The notes: generated by a model not told the origin, from the letters alone. 64,000 nt of DNA from Parvularcula oceani (GCF_000733125.1 NZ_JPHU01000009.1:86234-150233); one strand, 5' to 3'. Positions 16,670 to 25,759 are shown, counted from the stretch's first letter. Program-made: numbers and translations.

Positions 16670-17493
16670 CGCGCCAGCGCCTCCTCTTCGAGGGCACGGT
16701 AGAGGGCGCCGAGCGGATTGTCGCCCGCAGCGGCCTGCGCATCGAGCACTGCCGGCTGCACGCCGGTCAGGCTGTTCGACCGGAAAAGCCGCCTATGGGC
16801 GATCTCCGAAGGCTGCAAAGGCCGCTCCTCGATCCGGATGCCGCGTGACGGCGCAGCGCTGAGCAGGACCTGGCGGACGATGCCGGGCAGCACGCCCTCG
16901 CCGAGCGGCGGGGTCGCGAAGCCCTCGGGCGTCTCGACCCAGAGATTGCCGATCGAGGTGCAGACGGGCCGCCCCTCGGTATTGAGGAGCAGGGCGTCGT
17001 CGCAGCCAAGCTGCGCCGCTTCCGCCCGCGCCAGCAGGCTGTCCGCATAGCTCAGCGTCTTCATCCGGCTCGCCGGGCTGTGCGCGTTGCGCCGCACGGT
17101 GCGGGCGAGGTGCAGGCGGACAGCGGCCTGCGGCGGCTCGGCCATCGCCCCCGCCGAAATGAGAAGCGTCGGTTCCTGGTCCTGTCGCGGCACGGGGGCC
17201 ACGCCGCGCGGCGCAGGACCCCGCATCAGGGTGATGCGGACCGCCGCGAGGCCCTCCCCCGGCATCGCGTTCAGTATGGCGGCGACCCCTTCGCTTGCGG
17301 CGCCGGGGTCGAAGGGCAGGTCGAGGAGCCCGGCCGCTGCGGCCATGCGCCCCAGATGCTCGCGAAGGAAAAGCGGGCGCCCGCCGACCGCCTTGAGGGT
17401 CTCGAACAGCCCATCGCCCAGCAGGGCGCCGCGGTCATCGGCCCGCAGGACGGGCGCATCGTCCGGCCTCAGCTCTCCGTCGATCCAGATCAT
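16666..17493 (-). CDS. pabC: Aminodeoxychorismate lyase / class IV aminotransferase PabC
   Basis: 275-residue PLP enzyme of fold type IV. The Schiff-base Lys is probably in R-M-K-T-L-S-Y-A-D (about residue 149), and a phosphate-binding pattern L-T-G-V-Q-P-A lies near 246. PabC converts 4-amino-4-deoxychorismate to 4-aminobenzoate and pyruvate for folate. D-amino-acid or branched-chain transaminases are close relatives, but position directly after pabB and pabA (4-base overlap) favours PabC. Confidence 0.85.
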   Translation of the reverse strand: MIWIDGELRPDDAPVLRADDRGALLGDGLFETLKAVGGRPLFLREHLGRMAAAAGLLDLPFDPGAASEGVAAILNAMPGEGLAAVRITLMRGPAPRGVAPVPRQDQEPTLLISAGAMAEPPQAAVRLHLARTVRRNAHSPASRMKTLSYADSLLARAEAAQLGCDDALLLNTEGRPVCTSIGNLWVETPEGFATPPLGEGVLPGIVRQVLLSAAPSRGIRIEERPLQPSEIAHRRLFRSNSLTGVQPAVLDAQAAAGDNPLGALYRALEEEALAR

Positions 17494-18056
17494 GCCGCCG
17501 CGCGCCGGGTCATGGCGGCGAAATTGGTCATGATGGCGTGCCCTCCTTCGGTCAAAAGGCTTTCGGGATGGAATTGCAGGCCGATATGGGGCCGCTCGCG
17601 ATGCCGGACGGCCATGGGCAGGCCGTCGCTCTCGGCGATGACCTCCAGCGCCGGCCCCGGCTCTCCGAGAAGCGCGTGATAGCGTGCGGCGCTGAATGGG
17701 TTCGGCACGCCCGCGAAGACCGGATCGCCACGGTGGCGGACCGGCGTCGCCCGGCCATGCATCGGCTCGGGAGAGAGGACTGTCCGCCCGCCATAGGCCT
17801 CGCAGATCGCCTGGTGGCCGAGGCAGACGCCGAGAAGCGGAATGCCACCCGCAGCACCGATCAGCGGCAGCGCGATGCCCGCCCTTCCGGGGCGATAGGG
17901 CCCGGGCGACAGAAGAATGCCGGAGGGGCGCAAGGACAGCGCCTCCTCCACGCTCAGCGCGTCGCAGCGGACGACCATCGTCTCCTCGCCCGCTTCCCGC
18001 AGATAGCGCGCGAGCGTCTGAACGAAGCTGTCATGGCAGTCGAGGACCAGGATCAT
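17490..18056 (-). CDS. pabA: Aminodeoxychorismate synthase glutaminase subunit PabA
   Basis: 188-residue class I glutamine amidotransferase. The catalytic triad is visible: Cys in G-V-C-L-G-H-Q (about residue 80), and His and Glu in F-H-P-E-S near 165. The ATG at 18056 overlaps the pabB stop (ATGA), and the stop overlaps the pabC start. It supplies ammonia to PabB. TrpG is a near relative; the PabB-type partner decides for PabA, though dual use for tryptophan synthesis cannot be excluded. Confidence 0.88.
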   Translation of the reverse strand: MILVLDCHDSFVQTLARYLREAGEETMVVRCDALSVEEALSLRPSGILLSPGPYRPGRAGIALPLIGAAGGIPLLGVCLGHQAICEAYGGRTVLSPEPMHGRATPVRHRGDPVFAGVPNPFSAARYHALLGEPGPALEVIAESDGLPMAVRHRERPHIGLQFHPESLLTEGGHAIMTNFAAMTRRAAA

Positions 18057-19231
18057 GCGGTCATCAAGGCGAAGGGATAGGCCTTGTCCACCGTCTCCTG
18101 CCACTCGGCCTGCGGGTCCGAGAGAATGGTGACGCCGCCGCCGCTGCGCACGTCGAGGCGGCAGGCTTCCGCCCCCCGCGTGAGGACCGCGGTCCGGATC
18201 GGCACGGAAAAGACGGCGCTGCCGTCGCCATGCAGCGCGAAGATCGTGCCGCAATAGGGCCCGCGCCCCTCCCCTTCGAGGTCCGCGATGGTCCGCATCG
18301 CCGCGAGCTTCGGCGCCCCGGTGATCGAGCCGCAGGGAAAGCAGGCCCGGAGCGCGTCGACGGCGCCCGCATCCTCCCGCAAGGTGGCGGAGATGCGGCT
18401 GTAGAGGTGGTGAACCTTGGGCAGGGTGCGCAGCGCGCAGACCGCCTCCTCCCGCATGGTGCCGTCGCGGCAGACCCGGCTGAGGTCGTTGCGCAGGAGG
18501 TCCGCGATCATGACGTTCTCGGCGCGGTCCTTCTCGTCGGCGAGAAGCGCGGCGGCGAGCGCGCGGTCTTCGTTCTCCGTCCGCCCGCGCGGCCGCGTGC
18601 CCTTGATCGGCTCTGCGGCGACCCGGTCGCCTTCGACGCGCAGGAACAGCTCGGGCGAGGCGCTGAGAATCGCTCCTTCCGGCAGGGACAGGAAGGCGGC
18701 GTAATCGGCCGCGCCGCCCGCCGTCAGCCGCGCGAAGAGCGTTTCGGCCAGCCTGTCGCGCGCCGGAAAGCGGGCGCTCGAGCGGCGGGAGAGATTGGCC
18801 TGGAAGATATCGCCCCGCCGGATCCGCCGAACGATCTCGGCCACCTTCTCCTCATAGGCCGGCGCCGCTTCGCCGGGGAGGATAGCGGCCTCGGGGCGCA
18901 TGCCGCCTTCGATCCGTTCGGGCGGCGCGGCGGCTTCGAGCCGGGAGAACAGGCCGAACCAGGCCGCGGGCAGGCCGTCGGGCGGCGCCGGCAGATCGAG
19001 CCCCGGCTCGACCTCCTTCGCCGCTTCATAGGCGAGATAGCCCGCCACCACCTGCCCCGGCCGAAGGGCTGCGGCGAGGCGTCGCAGGCGGTCGAAGACC
19101 CCGCCCGCAGGCGTGCCGAGCGCGGCATGGGAAACCGTTTCGCTCGCGATAAGGCCATCGGGGCGGCTCCACAGGCCGGTGCCTGCGAAGCCGGGGCCAA
19201 GCAGAAGCTGCTGCTGATACTCTGCGGCCAC
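18053..19231 (-). CDS. pabB: Aminodeoxychorismate synthase component I PabB
   Basis: 392-residue chorismate-binding enzyme. The motif P-I-K-G-T-R-P-R-G near residue 205 carries the Lys typical of PabB, where TrpE has P-I-A-G-T. Further signatures are D-L-L-R-N-D-L-S-R-V (about 250) and G-S-I-T-G-A-P-K (about 304). It makes 4-amino-4-deoxychorismate from chorismate and ammonia. It is the first gene of a four-gene overlapping operon. The N-terminal tryptophan-binding part is short, as in standalone PabB. Confidence 0.9.
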   Translation of the reverse strand: MAAEYQQQLLLGPGFAGTGLWSRPDGLIASETVSHAALGTPAGGVFDRLRRLAAALRPGQVVAGYLAYEAAKEVEPGLDLPAPPDGLPAAWFGLFSRLEAAAPPERIEGGMRPEAAILPGEAAPAYEEKVAEIVRRIRRGDIFQANLSRRSSARFPARDRLAETLFARLTAGGAADYAAFLSLPEGAILSASPELFLRVEGDRVAAEPIKGTRPRGRTENEDRALAAALLADEKDRAENVMIADLLRNDLSRVCRDGTMREEAVCALRTLPKVHHLYSRISATLREDAGAVDALRACFPCGSITGAPKLAAMRTIADLEGEGRGPYCGTIFALHGDGSAVFSVPIRTAVLTRGAEACRLDVRSGGGVTILSDPQAEWQETVDKAYPFALMTA

Positions 19232-19264
19232 GCGCGAAGACTTATCCTTAACGAAGAGCAGCGA

Positions 19265-19292
19265 TTGAACGGCGAGGCGCAGTCGCTACATT
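19265..19292 (+). promoter_or_regulatory. Likely housekeeping promoter of the BI-1 gene
   Basis: TTGAACG, 13 bases, then GCTACATT closely match the alphaproteobacterial housekeeping pattern TTGACGS-N10-14-GCTANAWC. It lies 45 bases before the ATG at 19337. Confidence 0.5.
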
Positions 19293-19336
19293 CTCAGAAG
19301 AATCGCTCGGGAGGGTCCGAGCAAAGGGAGCATCGC

Positions 19337-20059
19337 ATGTCAGAGACCGAACGTCTTTACAACAAGAACCGCGCCGGCACCGGCGCGGTGGCCTTCGACG
19401 AGGGCCTGCGCCGCTACATGATCGGCGTGTACAACTACATGGCGCTCGGTGTCGCCGCGACGGCGCTGATCGCCTTCGCCTTCCTGATGAGCCCCGCCGC
19501 CATGCAGACCGTGGCGGGCCTGTCCTTCATTCCCTTCATCGCGCTGATCGCGCTCGGCTGGTTCGCGCCGCGCCTGATCATGAACGGCTCGAAGGCGACC
19601 GCGCATGGCGCCTATTGGGCCTACGTCGCGCTCTGGGGCGTGCTGATCGGGCCTTTCGTCGCCGGTTATATCGGCATGGGCATGGCGGGCCTCGTCGCGC
19701 AGGCCTTCTTCATCTCGGCCTCGATCTTCGCGGCGATGAGCCTTTACGGCTACACCACCAAGAAGGACCTGTCGGGCTGGGGCAAGTTCCTGTTCATGGC
19801 GTCGATCGGCTTCCTGGTCGCGATCGTCGTGAACTTCTTCATCGCCTCGACCATGTTCAGCCTGCTCATCTCCTTCGGCGTGGTGCTGCTGATGTCGGCC
19901 ATCACCGCCTTCGAGACGCAGATGGTCCGCAACCTCTATGTCGAGGGCGCGGGCGAGATGAACGAGCGGTCCTCGATCTTCGGCGCCTTCGCGCTCTATG
20001 GATCGTTCATCACGCTGTTCATCCACATCCTGAACATCCTCGGCATCATGCGCGAGTAG
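19337..20059 (+). CDS. Bax inhibitor-1/YccA family membrane protein
   Basis: 240 residues with about seven hydrophobic helices from residue 30 to the end, the plan of BI-1 proteins (pH-sensitive Ca2+ leak channels in characterised members; YccA modulates FtsH). The N-terminus is polar and contains F-D-E-G-L-R-R-Y-M, typical of alphaproteobacterial members. The start was set at 19337 by AAAGGAG eight bases upstream. It ends at a strong bidirectional terminator. Confidence 0.9.
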   Translation: MSETERLYNKNRAGTGAVAFDEGLRRYMIGVYNYMALGVAATALIAFAFLMSPAAMQTVAGLSFIPFIALIALGWFAPRLIMNGSKATAHGAYWAYVALWGVLIGPFVAGYIGMGMAGLVAQAFFISASIFAAMSLYGYTTKKDLSGWGKFLFMASIGFLVAIVVNFFIASTMFSLLISFGVVLLMSAITAFETQMVRNLYVEGAGEMNERSSIFGAFALYGSFITLFIHILNILGIMRE

Positions 20060-20083
20060 CGGCGAGCAAAGCCGCAAAAAGAG

Positions 20084-20112
20084 AAACCCCCGCCGCGGCG
20101 GGGGTTTTTTCT
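20084..20112. terminator. Bidirectional terminator
   Basis: A 24-base perfect palindrome (AAACCCCCGCCG/CGGCGGGGGTTT) with T-runs on the plus strand and an A-rich flank giving T residues on the minus strand. It sits between the convergent BI-1 gene and the gene ending at 20131. Confidence 0.85.
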
Positions 20113-20130
20113 TGGCGTTGCGCTCCGGGC

Positions 20131-20562
20131 TCAGACGGCGTGTTCGTCATCGCCCTGGGTGCGGCTCGGATCGTAGCCGCCCGAAGGGTAGCCCGCCCTT
20201 TCGAGCCCGTCGGCGAGGAATTGCGGCGAGAGCGGCATTTCGAGGAACTCGGCCATGCCGGGCTGGCCATTGTCCCGCGCCATCGCGCGGCCCTCTTCGA
20301 GAGTGCCGACCTCTTCCATGCCCAGAAGGGCGAGCGCGCCGACATCGTAGCGCTCATCGGCATTGAGGCTGGAATACATGCCCTGAAGGTCCGCGACATC
20401 CGTCGCGCCCTTGTTCATTTCGAGATCGTCGTGAAGGTCGTCGGTATCGTTCGAGCCGTCATTCTGGCCGCTCGGCGCTTCCTTGGCGTGATAGGCGCGC
20501 AGGAAGGCGATGAGCGAGCGGACTGTCGATTCCTTGACGGTCATGGATTGGCGTTCGGCCAT
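20131..20562 (-). CDS. Small acidic protein resembling DUF3775
   Basis: 143 residues with no signal peptide or membrane segment. The centre is acidic (D-D-L-H-D-D-L-E). A segment L-N-A-D-E-R-Y-D-V-G-A-L-A-L-L-G (about 66-81), followed by helices, resembles DUF3775, an uncharacterised alphaproteobacterial family. The function is unknown. It follows the DUF2794 gene on the same strand after 60 bases. Confidence 0.65.
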   Translation of the reverse strand: MAERQSMTVKESTVRSLIAFLRAYHAKEAPSGQNDGSNDTDDLHDDLEMNKGATDVADLQGMYSSLNADERYDVGALALLGMEEVGTLEEGRAMARDNGQPGMAEFLEMPLSPQFLADGLERAGYPSGGYDPSRTQGDDEHAV

Positions 20563-20622
20563 GAAGGGCTCCTTCGTCGGTGTCGATATCCCAACACGCG
20601 GCGGCGCCGCCCCGTTTCCTCG

Positions 20623-20946
20623 TCAGGTGACGAGCTTCAACTTCTGCCGATCGAAATGCCGAAGCACGGCGGCGAGCTCGTGCCCGCGCTTGAGGACCTG
20701 CCCGCCCGCGCCGACCACGGCCCACATGCCCTGCCGCCCGCGCAGGCGCGGCTGCTTCTCGATGCGGTAGAGCGGCGCCTCGGCGGCTCGCCGGAAGACC
20801 GAGAAGACCGCGCGGTCCGACAGGCCGTCAATGGCGTAGTCCCGCCAGTCGCCCGAGGCGACGAAGACGCCGTAGAGCTGGAGGAGGCGGTCGAGCTCCG
20901 TCCGGTCGAAATAGACGGGCTCTTTTCGGGGTCTCGGCTGGCTCAT
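20623..20946 (-). CDS. DUF2794 domain-containing protein
   Basis: 107 residues from the ATG at 20946; an in-frame TTG at 20955 is less likely. The sequence matches the conserved alphaproteobacterial DUF2794 pattern: F-D-R-T-E-L, G-D-W-R-D-Y-A-I-D, R-A-V-F-S-V-F-R-R-A, P-L-Y-R-I-E-K and L-K-R-G-H-E-L-A. It is a small cytosolic protein of unknown function, useful as an alphaproteobacterial marker. Confidence 0.88.
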   Translation of the reverse strand: MSQPRPRKEPVYFDRTELDRLLQLYGVFVASGDWRDYAIDGLSDRAVFSVFRRAAEAPLYRIEKQPRLRGRQGMWAVVGAGGQVLKRGHELAAVLRHFDRQKLKLVT

Positions 20947-21212
20947 CGGGAGCAAGGTAGTCAGCCCGTCCCGGGCTGTCGAGTTCGGGCCGATGACGCG
21001 GGGGTGATCGGCTGACCCAAAATCGCCCCAATTCCTCCTCTTGCGCGCCTTCGCGCGAAGCCATCTTCAGGATGTGCCCGGCGGCGGGATGACCCAGGTT
21101 TCGGATCAACTCGCCCCCCAGCCCCCGGATCCCGGCCTGCCGCCGGCACACCCCCTTCTAGCTTCACCGTTTCCGGGTTGATCGGCGCCGCCGAGGCGGG
21201 CAGGTCCCCGCG

Positions 21213-22163
21213 ATGCCTTCCGTCGCGCTCATCCTGACGCCGCTCTTCGCCTCGATCGGCCTCGGCGCGCTTTCGGGCTTCCTCCGGATCTTCGGCAGCG
21301 CGGAAGCGCGGATCCTGTCGCGCTTCGTCTTCCTGATCGCCATGCCCGTGGCGGTGCTGGACTTCATGCAGGCGACCGAGCCGCCGGGCCCCGCCTATGC
21401 CGGCCTCATGGCGGGCTATCTTCTCGCCATGCTCGTCTCCGCGGGCCTCGCATTCCTCCTGTCGAGGCGGCTCCTGGGCCTGACGACGCGGGAAGCGGGC
21501 GCTGCGGTGTTCGCCACCATCTGCGGCAATGCGGTCTTTCTGGGCCTGCCCATCGCCTTTTCCGTGCCGGGCTGGGCGCCGCCCTTTCTCATCCTGATGA
21601 TTCTCGAGGGAATCTTCGTCTTCGCGATCGGCACGGCCCTGATGACCTGGCCCCTGCCGGGCGAGGCGCCGCCCCGCGGCGGCGTGCTCGGCACGGCGCT
21701 CGGCGCGGCATGGCGGGCCGTGCGCAACCCGATCGTGGTGGCGACCCTCATCGGGCTGGGGCTCGCCGTTCTTCACGCCGAGCTGCCGGAGGCGGCCAGC
21801 GGCTTCCTCGACCTCTTCGGCGGCATAGCCGGACCCGCGGGGCTCTTCGTCCTCGGCCTCTATGTCGCGATCCTGCCGCGCCAGCAGAAGACGCTCAGCC
21901 CGCTTCCCCTGGGCGTGCTGCTTCCGGTCAAGCTGGTCCTGTTCCCGGCCCTGACCGGCCTCTTCGTCTGGCTGTTCACCGGCGACGAGACCTTCACCGC
22001 CGTCGCGCTCCTCTTCACGGGCCTGCCGCCCGCGGTCGCCTCGGTGGTGCAGTCGGCCCATTACCGCCAATACGAGAACGGCACGGCGGCGCTGGTGACG
22101 GGCGGGACGGTGGTGGGCCTCGCCACCGTGACGCTGCTGCTCAGCGTCCTGCTCGGCGGCTGA
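21213..22163 (+). CDS. AEC family transporter (auxin efflux carrier-like permease)
   Basis: 316 residues with about ten hydrophobic helices in two halves joined by a polar loop near 155-170, the plan of the AEC/BASS-fold permeases. The C-terminal half contains T-G-L-P-P-A-V-A-S-V-V-Q, a typical crossover-region pattern. The substrate is unknown; bacterial members move malonate, malate or other organic acids. A 257-base gap without a recognisable gene precedes it. It is convergent with the MFS gene, 7 bases apart. Confidence 0.85.
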   Translation: MPSVALILTPLFASIGLGALSGFLRIFGSAEARILSRFVFLIAMPVAVLDFMQATEPPGPAYAGLMAGYLLAMLVSAGLAFLLSRRLLGLTTREAGAAVFATICGNAVFLGLPIAFSVPGWAPPFLILMILEGIFVFAIGTALMTWPLPGEAPPRGGVLGTALGAAWRAVRNPIVVATLIGLGLAVLHAELPEAASGFLDLFGGIAGPAGLFVLGLYVAILPRQQKTLSPLPLGVLLPVKLVLFPALTGLFVWLFTGDETFTAVALLFTGLPPAVASVVQSAHYRQYENGTAALVTGGTVVGLATVTLLLSVLLGG

Positions 22164-22170
22164 GGCGCGC

Positions 22171-23775
22171 TTACGCCGCCTCCTCGTCGTCGTCCTCTTC
22201 GTGGACGGCCTCTTCGGCATTGGCGCCGTAGACGCGCCGCAGGCCCGCATGGGCCGCTCCCTCTTCGGGGGAGGTATGCCGCCGCTTCTCGATCGTCCTG
22301 TCGATGAAGAAGGCCGCGACGATGGCGCTGAGAATGGTCAGGCCGATCGAGATATAAGTGAGAAGCTCGAAGCTCTCGACGATCGCCATCCGGTAGTTCC
22401 GGCCGACCAGCCCCGTCAGGTCGTCGCCCCCGCCATAGCCCACCGCCCGCGCGCCCGGACCGGCTTCCTGCCGGAACGCGAAGCTCGCCGCCGCGCCGTA
22501 GCCCGCGATGGCGAAGAGGGTCGCCGCCCGCGCGCAGGCATTGTTGATGCCCGAGGCCGCGCCATGGCTCTTGTCCGGCGTGACGTTGAACAGCGCCGTG
22601 TTCATCGCCGGCACGACGAGCGCGATGCCCACGCCGAAGATCATCATCGAGCAGAACGCTCCGACCAGCGTGCCCGAATAGGGCATGAGGCCCATCGAGA
22701 AGAAGGCGGCCACCCCCACCAGCGAGCCCGCGGTCAGCATGGCCCGCGCGCCGAAGCGCCGCGTCAGCTTCCCCGCGAAGGCGGTCAGGACCAGCATGGG
22801 CACGGCGAAGCCCAGAAAGGCGAGGCCGATGCTGTCCACGCCATGGCCGAAGGCGTCGGTCAGATAGATCGGATAGAAGATGAAGATGCCGCCGAGACTG
22901 CCATAGAGCAGCACGGTGATGACATTGATGGCATTGAAGGTGCGGATGCCGAAGAGCTGCGGCGGCGCCATGGGCGAGGTCGCCCGCTGTTCGATCTTCA
23001 CGAGCGCGCCGAGGCCGATCAGGCCGACGAGGAGCGGCGGCCCCCAGACATGCATGCTGTCGAAGCCCGGCCGCTCTGACAGGGTGATGAGGCCGTAGGC
23101 CACTCCGCCGAAGCCCAGCACCGCCGCGAGCGCGCCCTTCCAGTCCACCCGCTCGGGCCGGCGCGGCGGCTTGCGGGAGGGCACGAGGAACAGGGCGATG
23201 AAGAAGGCCGCAGCGCCGAAGGGCAGCGACATCAGGAAAATGGCCTGCCAGCCGATATTCTCGGCGAGCCATCCGCCGATCGGCGGGCCGAGCGCGGTGA
23301 ACAGCGCCGAGGCCGCCGACCAGATCCCGATCGCCGTCGCCCGCGCCCGCGCCTCGAAGAAATCGGCGATCAGCGTCAGCGACATCGGCGTCAGGAGCGC
23401 GGCGCCTATGCCCTGCGCCGCCCGCGCGACGATCAGAAGCGTCGCGCTCGGCGCGACGGCGCAGCCGAGCGAGGCAAGGACGAAGATGAGGATGCCCGCC
23501 ATGAAGGTGGCGCGGCGCCCGTAGAAATCGCCCACCGCGCCGCCGATCAGCATCAGGCTGGCGAGGAAGAGCATGTAGATGCTCGCCACCCACAGCATGG
23601 CCGCCAGGCTGGCGTTCAGGCCGGCCTGTATCGGGTCGATGGCGAGATTGACGGCGGTGCCGTTGATAAAGGCCATGGACGAGCCGGTGATCGACGCGCA
23701 CAGCACGGCGATCCGCTGCCCGCGCGTGGCCGGAACAGCCTTGGCCTTGGAATTTGTGGCGGGCGCCTGTGTCAC
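22171..23775 (-). CDS. DHA2-family MFS drug:proton antiporter (EmrB/QacA type)
   Basis: 534 residues with about 14 membrane helices. Family signatures include the loop motif G-G-A-V-G-D-F-Y-G-R-R (about 80), L-G-P-P-I-G-G-W-L (antiporter motif C, about 165) and R-A-A-Q-G-I-G-A-A. The start is a GTG at 23775. The last helix is followed by a charged tail rich in Glu/Asp. It probably exports hydrophobic or toxic compounds. No partner membrane-fusion protein (EmrA-like) is nearby. Confidence 0.88.
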   Translation of the reverse strand: MTQAPATNSKAKAVPATRGQRIAVLCASITGSSMAFINGTAVNLAIDPIQAGLNASLAAMLWVASIYMLFLASLMLIGGAVGDFYGRRATFMAGILIFVLASLGCAVAPSATLLIVARAAQGIGAALLTPMSLTLIADFFEARARATAIGIWSAASALFTALGPPIGGWLAENIGWQAIFLMSLPFGAAAFFIALFLVPSRKPPRRPERVDWKGALAAVLGFGGVAYGLITLSERPGFDSMHVWGPPLLVGLIGLGALVKIEQRATSPMAPPQLFGIRTFNAINVITVLLYGSLGGIFIFYPIYLTDAFGHGVDSIGLAFLGFAVPMLVLTAFAGKLTRRFGARAMLTAGSLVGVAAFFSMGLMPYSGTLVGAFCSMMIFGVGIALVVPAMNTALFNVTPDKSHGAASGINNACARAATLFAIAGYGAAASFAFRQEAGPGARAVGYGGGDDLTGLVGRNYRMAIVESFELLTYISIGLTILSAIVAAFFIDRTIEKRRHTSPEEGAAHAGLRRVYGANAEEAVHEEDDDEEAA

Positions 23776-23912
23776 AACCCTCGTCCGGACTGCCGAATGC
23801 CGGCCCGCTTAGACGAGTTTGCCGGGCTGCGGCACCCCGTCTCCGCCCAAGCATTGCTGCACTGCGGAAAAACGGTAGGCTATGCGAAAGAGAACGGCTC
23901 GAGGAGCAGGAC

Positions 23913-24791
23913 ATGGCGGAAATGAAGACGGTCGGGGTGATTGGTGCAGGGCAGATGGGCGGCGGCATCGCCCATGTCCTCTCGCTCGCGGGCTATGACG
24001 TGCCGCTCCACGACGTCAGCATGGAAGCGGTGGCGGCCGGCCGCGAGGCGATCGAGCAGAACATGGCCCGCCAGGTGAACAAGGGAACCACCACCCAGGA
24101 GGACATGACCGCTGCGCTCGGCCGGATCACGCCCTGCGAGAGCCTCTCCGGCCTCGCCTCATGCGACATGGTGATCGAGGCCGCCACCGAGAACATCGAC
24201 ATCAAGAAGACGATCTTCCGCGACCTCTCGGCCGTCCTCCAGAAGGACGGCATCATCGCGACCAACACCTCCTCGATCTCGATCACCGCTCTGGCCGCCG
24301 CGACCGACCGGCCAGAGCGCTTCATCGGCCTTCATTTCATGAACCCCGTGCCGGTCATGAAGCTCGTCGAGATCATCCGCGGCATCGCCACCAGCCAGGA
24401 CACGTTCGACACGGCGCGGGACCTCGCCCTTCACCTGGGCAAGACGGCGACCGTGTCGGAGGATTTTCCCGGCTTCATCGTCAACCGCATCCTGATGCCG
24501 ATGATCAACGAAGCGATCTACACGCTCTATGAGGGGGTGGGCACGGTCGATGCGATCGATACCGGCATGAAGCTCGGCGCCAACCATCCGATGGGTCCGC
24601 TCCAGCTCGCCGACTTCATCGGGCTCGATACCTGCCTGTCGATCATGCAGGTCCTCTATGAAGGCCTCGCGGATTCGAAATACCGCCCCTGCCCGCTGCT
24701 CGTGAAATATGTCGAGGCGGGCTGGCTCGGCCGGAAGGCCGGGCGCGGGTTCTACGACTATTCGGGCGAGGAGCCGGTGCCCACCCGCTGA
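23913..24791 (+). CDS. 3-hydroxybutyryl-CoA dehydrogenase
   Basis: 292 residues. The N-terminal Rossmann domain has G-A-G-Q-M-G-G-G-I-A (about 10-19). The catalytic His is in G-L-H-F-M-N-P-V-P (about 141) and the conserved Asn in F-P-G-F-I-V-N-R (about 192). It oxidises (S)-3-hydroxybutyryl-CoA with NAD(P) in beta-oxidation or the acetoacetyl-CoA route. The ATG at 23913 follows GGAGCAGG; the longer upstream reading frame has no family similarity. Confidence 0.93.
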   Translation: MAEMKTVGVIGAGQMGGGIAHVLSLAGYDVPLHDVSMEAVAAGREAIEQNMARQVNKGTTTQEDMTAALGRITPCESLSGLASCDMVIEAATENIDIKKTIFRDLSAVLQKDGIIATNTSSISITALAAATDRPERFIGLHFMNPVPVMKLVEIIRGIATSQDTFDTARDLALHLGKTATVSEDFPGFIVNRILMPMINEAIYTLYEGVGTVDAIDTGMKLGANHPMGPLQLADFIGLDTCLSIMQVLYEGLADSKYRPCPLLVKYVEAGWLGRKAGRGFYDYSGEEPVPTR

Positions 24792-24798
24792 GGCGCCG

Positions 24799-25227
24799 TC
24801 AGCAGAAGCGGGCGCGGATGCGGGCCTCGAGCTCGTCGCGCACGGCGCGGTAGGCCTCGAGCACCGCTTCGCGGCTGCCGCGCACATTGGTGGGGTTCTC
24901 GGTGTCCCAGAACTCCACGCGCACATCGTGGCGGCGCGCCTCGGCGGCCGCCTCCGGCGTCAGCGCGATGACGAGGTCGTAGCTCCCGGTCTCCACCTTG
25001 CTGAAATCCTGCGGATCCCGGCTCGGCACGGGAATGTCCGCCTCTCGCAGGACCTCGGCCGCGAAGGGGTCGAGAATGCCTTCATAGACGCCGCAGCTGT
25101 CCACGCGGACCCGGTCGCGCAGAAGCTTGCGCGCGATCGCTTCGGCCATCGGGCTGCGCACCGAATTCATGTTGCAGGCGAATAGGATCGCGCGGATCCG
25201 GTCCGCCTCCCCCCGCTCCTCCGTCAT
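24799..25227 (-). CDS. Low-molecular-weight protein-tyrosine phosphatase family protein
   Basis: 142 residues. The P-loop C-N-M-N-S-V-R-S (Cys about residue 18) fits C-x5-R-S, and W-D-T-E-N-P near 107 probably provides the general-acid Asp. The start overlaps the end of the UPF0262 gene (ATGA), a pairing common in alphaproteobacteria. Some relatives are arsenate reductases, but the extra Cys pair they need is not clear here. Substrate unknown. Confidence 0.85.
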   Translation of the reverse strand: MTEERGEADRIRAILFACNMNSVRSPMAEAIARKLLRDRVRVDSCGVYEGILDPFAAEVLREADIPVPSRDPQDFSKVETGSYDLVIALTPEAAAEARRHDVRVEFWDTENPTNVRGSREAVLEAYRAVRDELEARIRARFC

Positions 25228-25715
25228 ACGTCCCCCCTGTTCGAGGCGCGCATGGAGAACGAGCAGATGAGGGTGAAGAGGCGCCGCGCCGTGTCGAAGT
25301 CGACCGTGATCTTGCCCTCCAGCCGCTCCATCAGCGTCCGCGTCCCCTCGTCGTGGACGGCCCGCCGCGCCATGTCGATGGTCTCGAGTTTCTCCGGCAT
25401 CGCCCCGCGGACCGCGTCGTAATAGGTCTCGCAGAGCATGAAGTAGTCCTTGATCGTCTTCTTCAGCGGGCTGAGCGAGAGGTGATGGGCGGCGACCGGC
25501 TCTCCGTCCTCGGTCTTCACGTCGAAGACGAGGCGTCCGTCGCGCTCGGCGAGGAGAAGGCCGTAGGGACCTTCATAGTCCGCCTCGCAAGGCCGGAAGC
25601 TGTTCTCCGCGAGGAGATCGTGCATCGCCACCTTGCGCTCATGGTCGATGTCGCTGGTGGTGGCGGAGAGGGATTCGGCATCGACATCGATGCTGACGAG
25701 GCGATGATCAGGCAT
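25224..25715 (-). CDS. UPF0262 family protein
   Basis: 163 residues, cytosolic. It matches the conserved plan of UPF0262: R-K-V-A-M-H-D-L-L-A-E-N-S-F (about 28-41), G-P-Y-G-L-L-L, H-H-L-S-L-S-P-L-K-K-T-I-K-D-Y (about 75-90) and a C-terminal F-D-T-A-R-R-L-F-T-L-I. Function unknown. It is translationally coupled to the phosphatase gene after it. Confidence 0.88.
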   Translation of the reverse strand: MPDHRLVSIDVDAESLSATTSDIDHERKVAMHDLLAENSFRPCEADYEGPYGLLLAERDGRLVFDVKTEDGEPVAAHHLSLSPLKKTIKDYFMLCETYYDAVRGAMPEKLETIDMARRAVHDEGTRTLMERLEGKITVDFDTARRLFTLICSFSMRASNRGDV

Positions 25716-25759
25716 GGTGCCGCCCTAGCCGCCCCGCGGCAGCGTGCAAAGCCGCCCTG

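Noticed and set aside
17696..19336. Plus-strand extension upstream of the BI-1 gene
   Set aside because: It is antisense to pabA and pabB. The BI-1 family sequence begins only at 19337, where an RBS and promoter fit.
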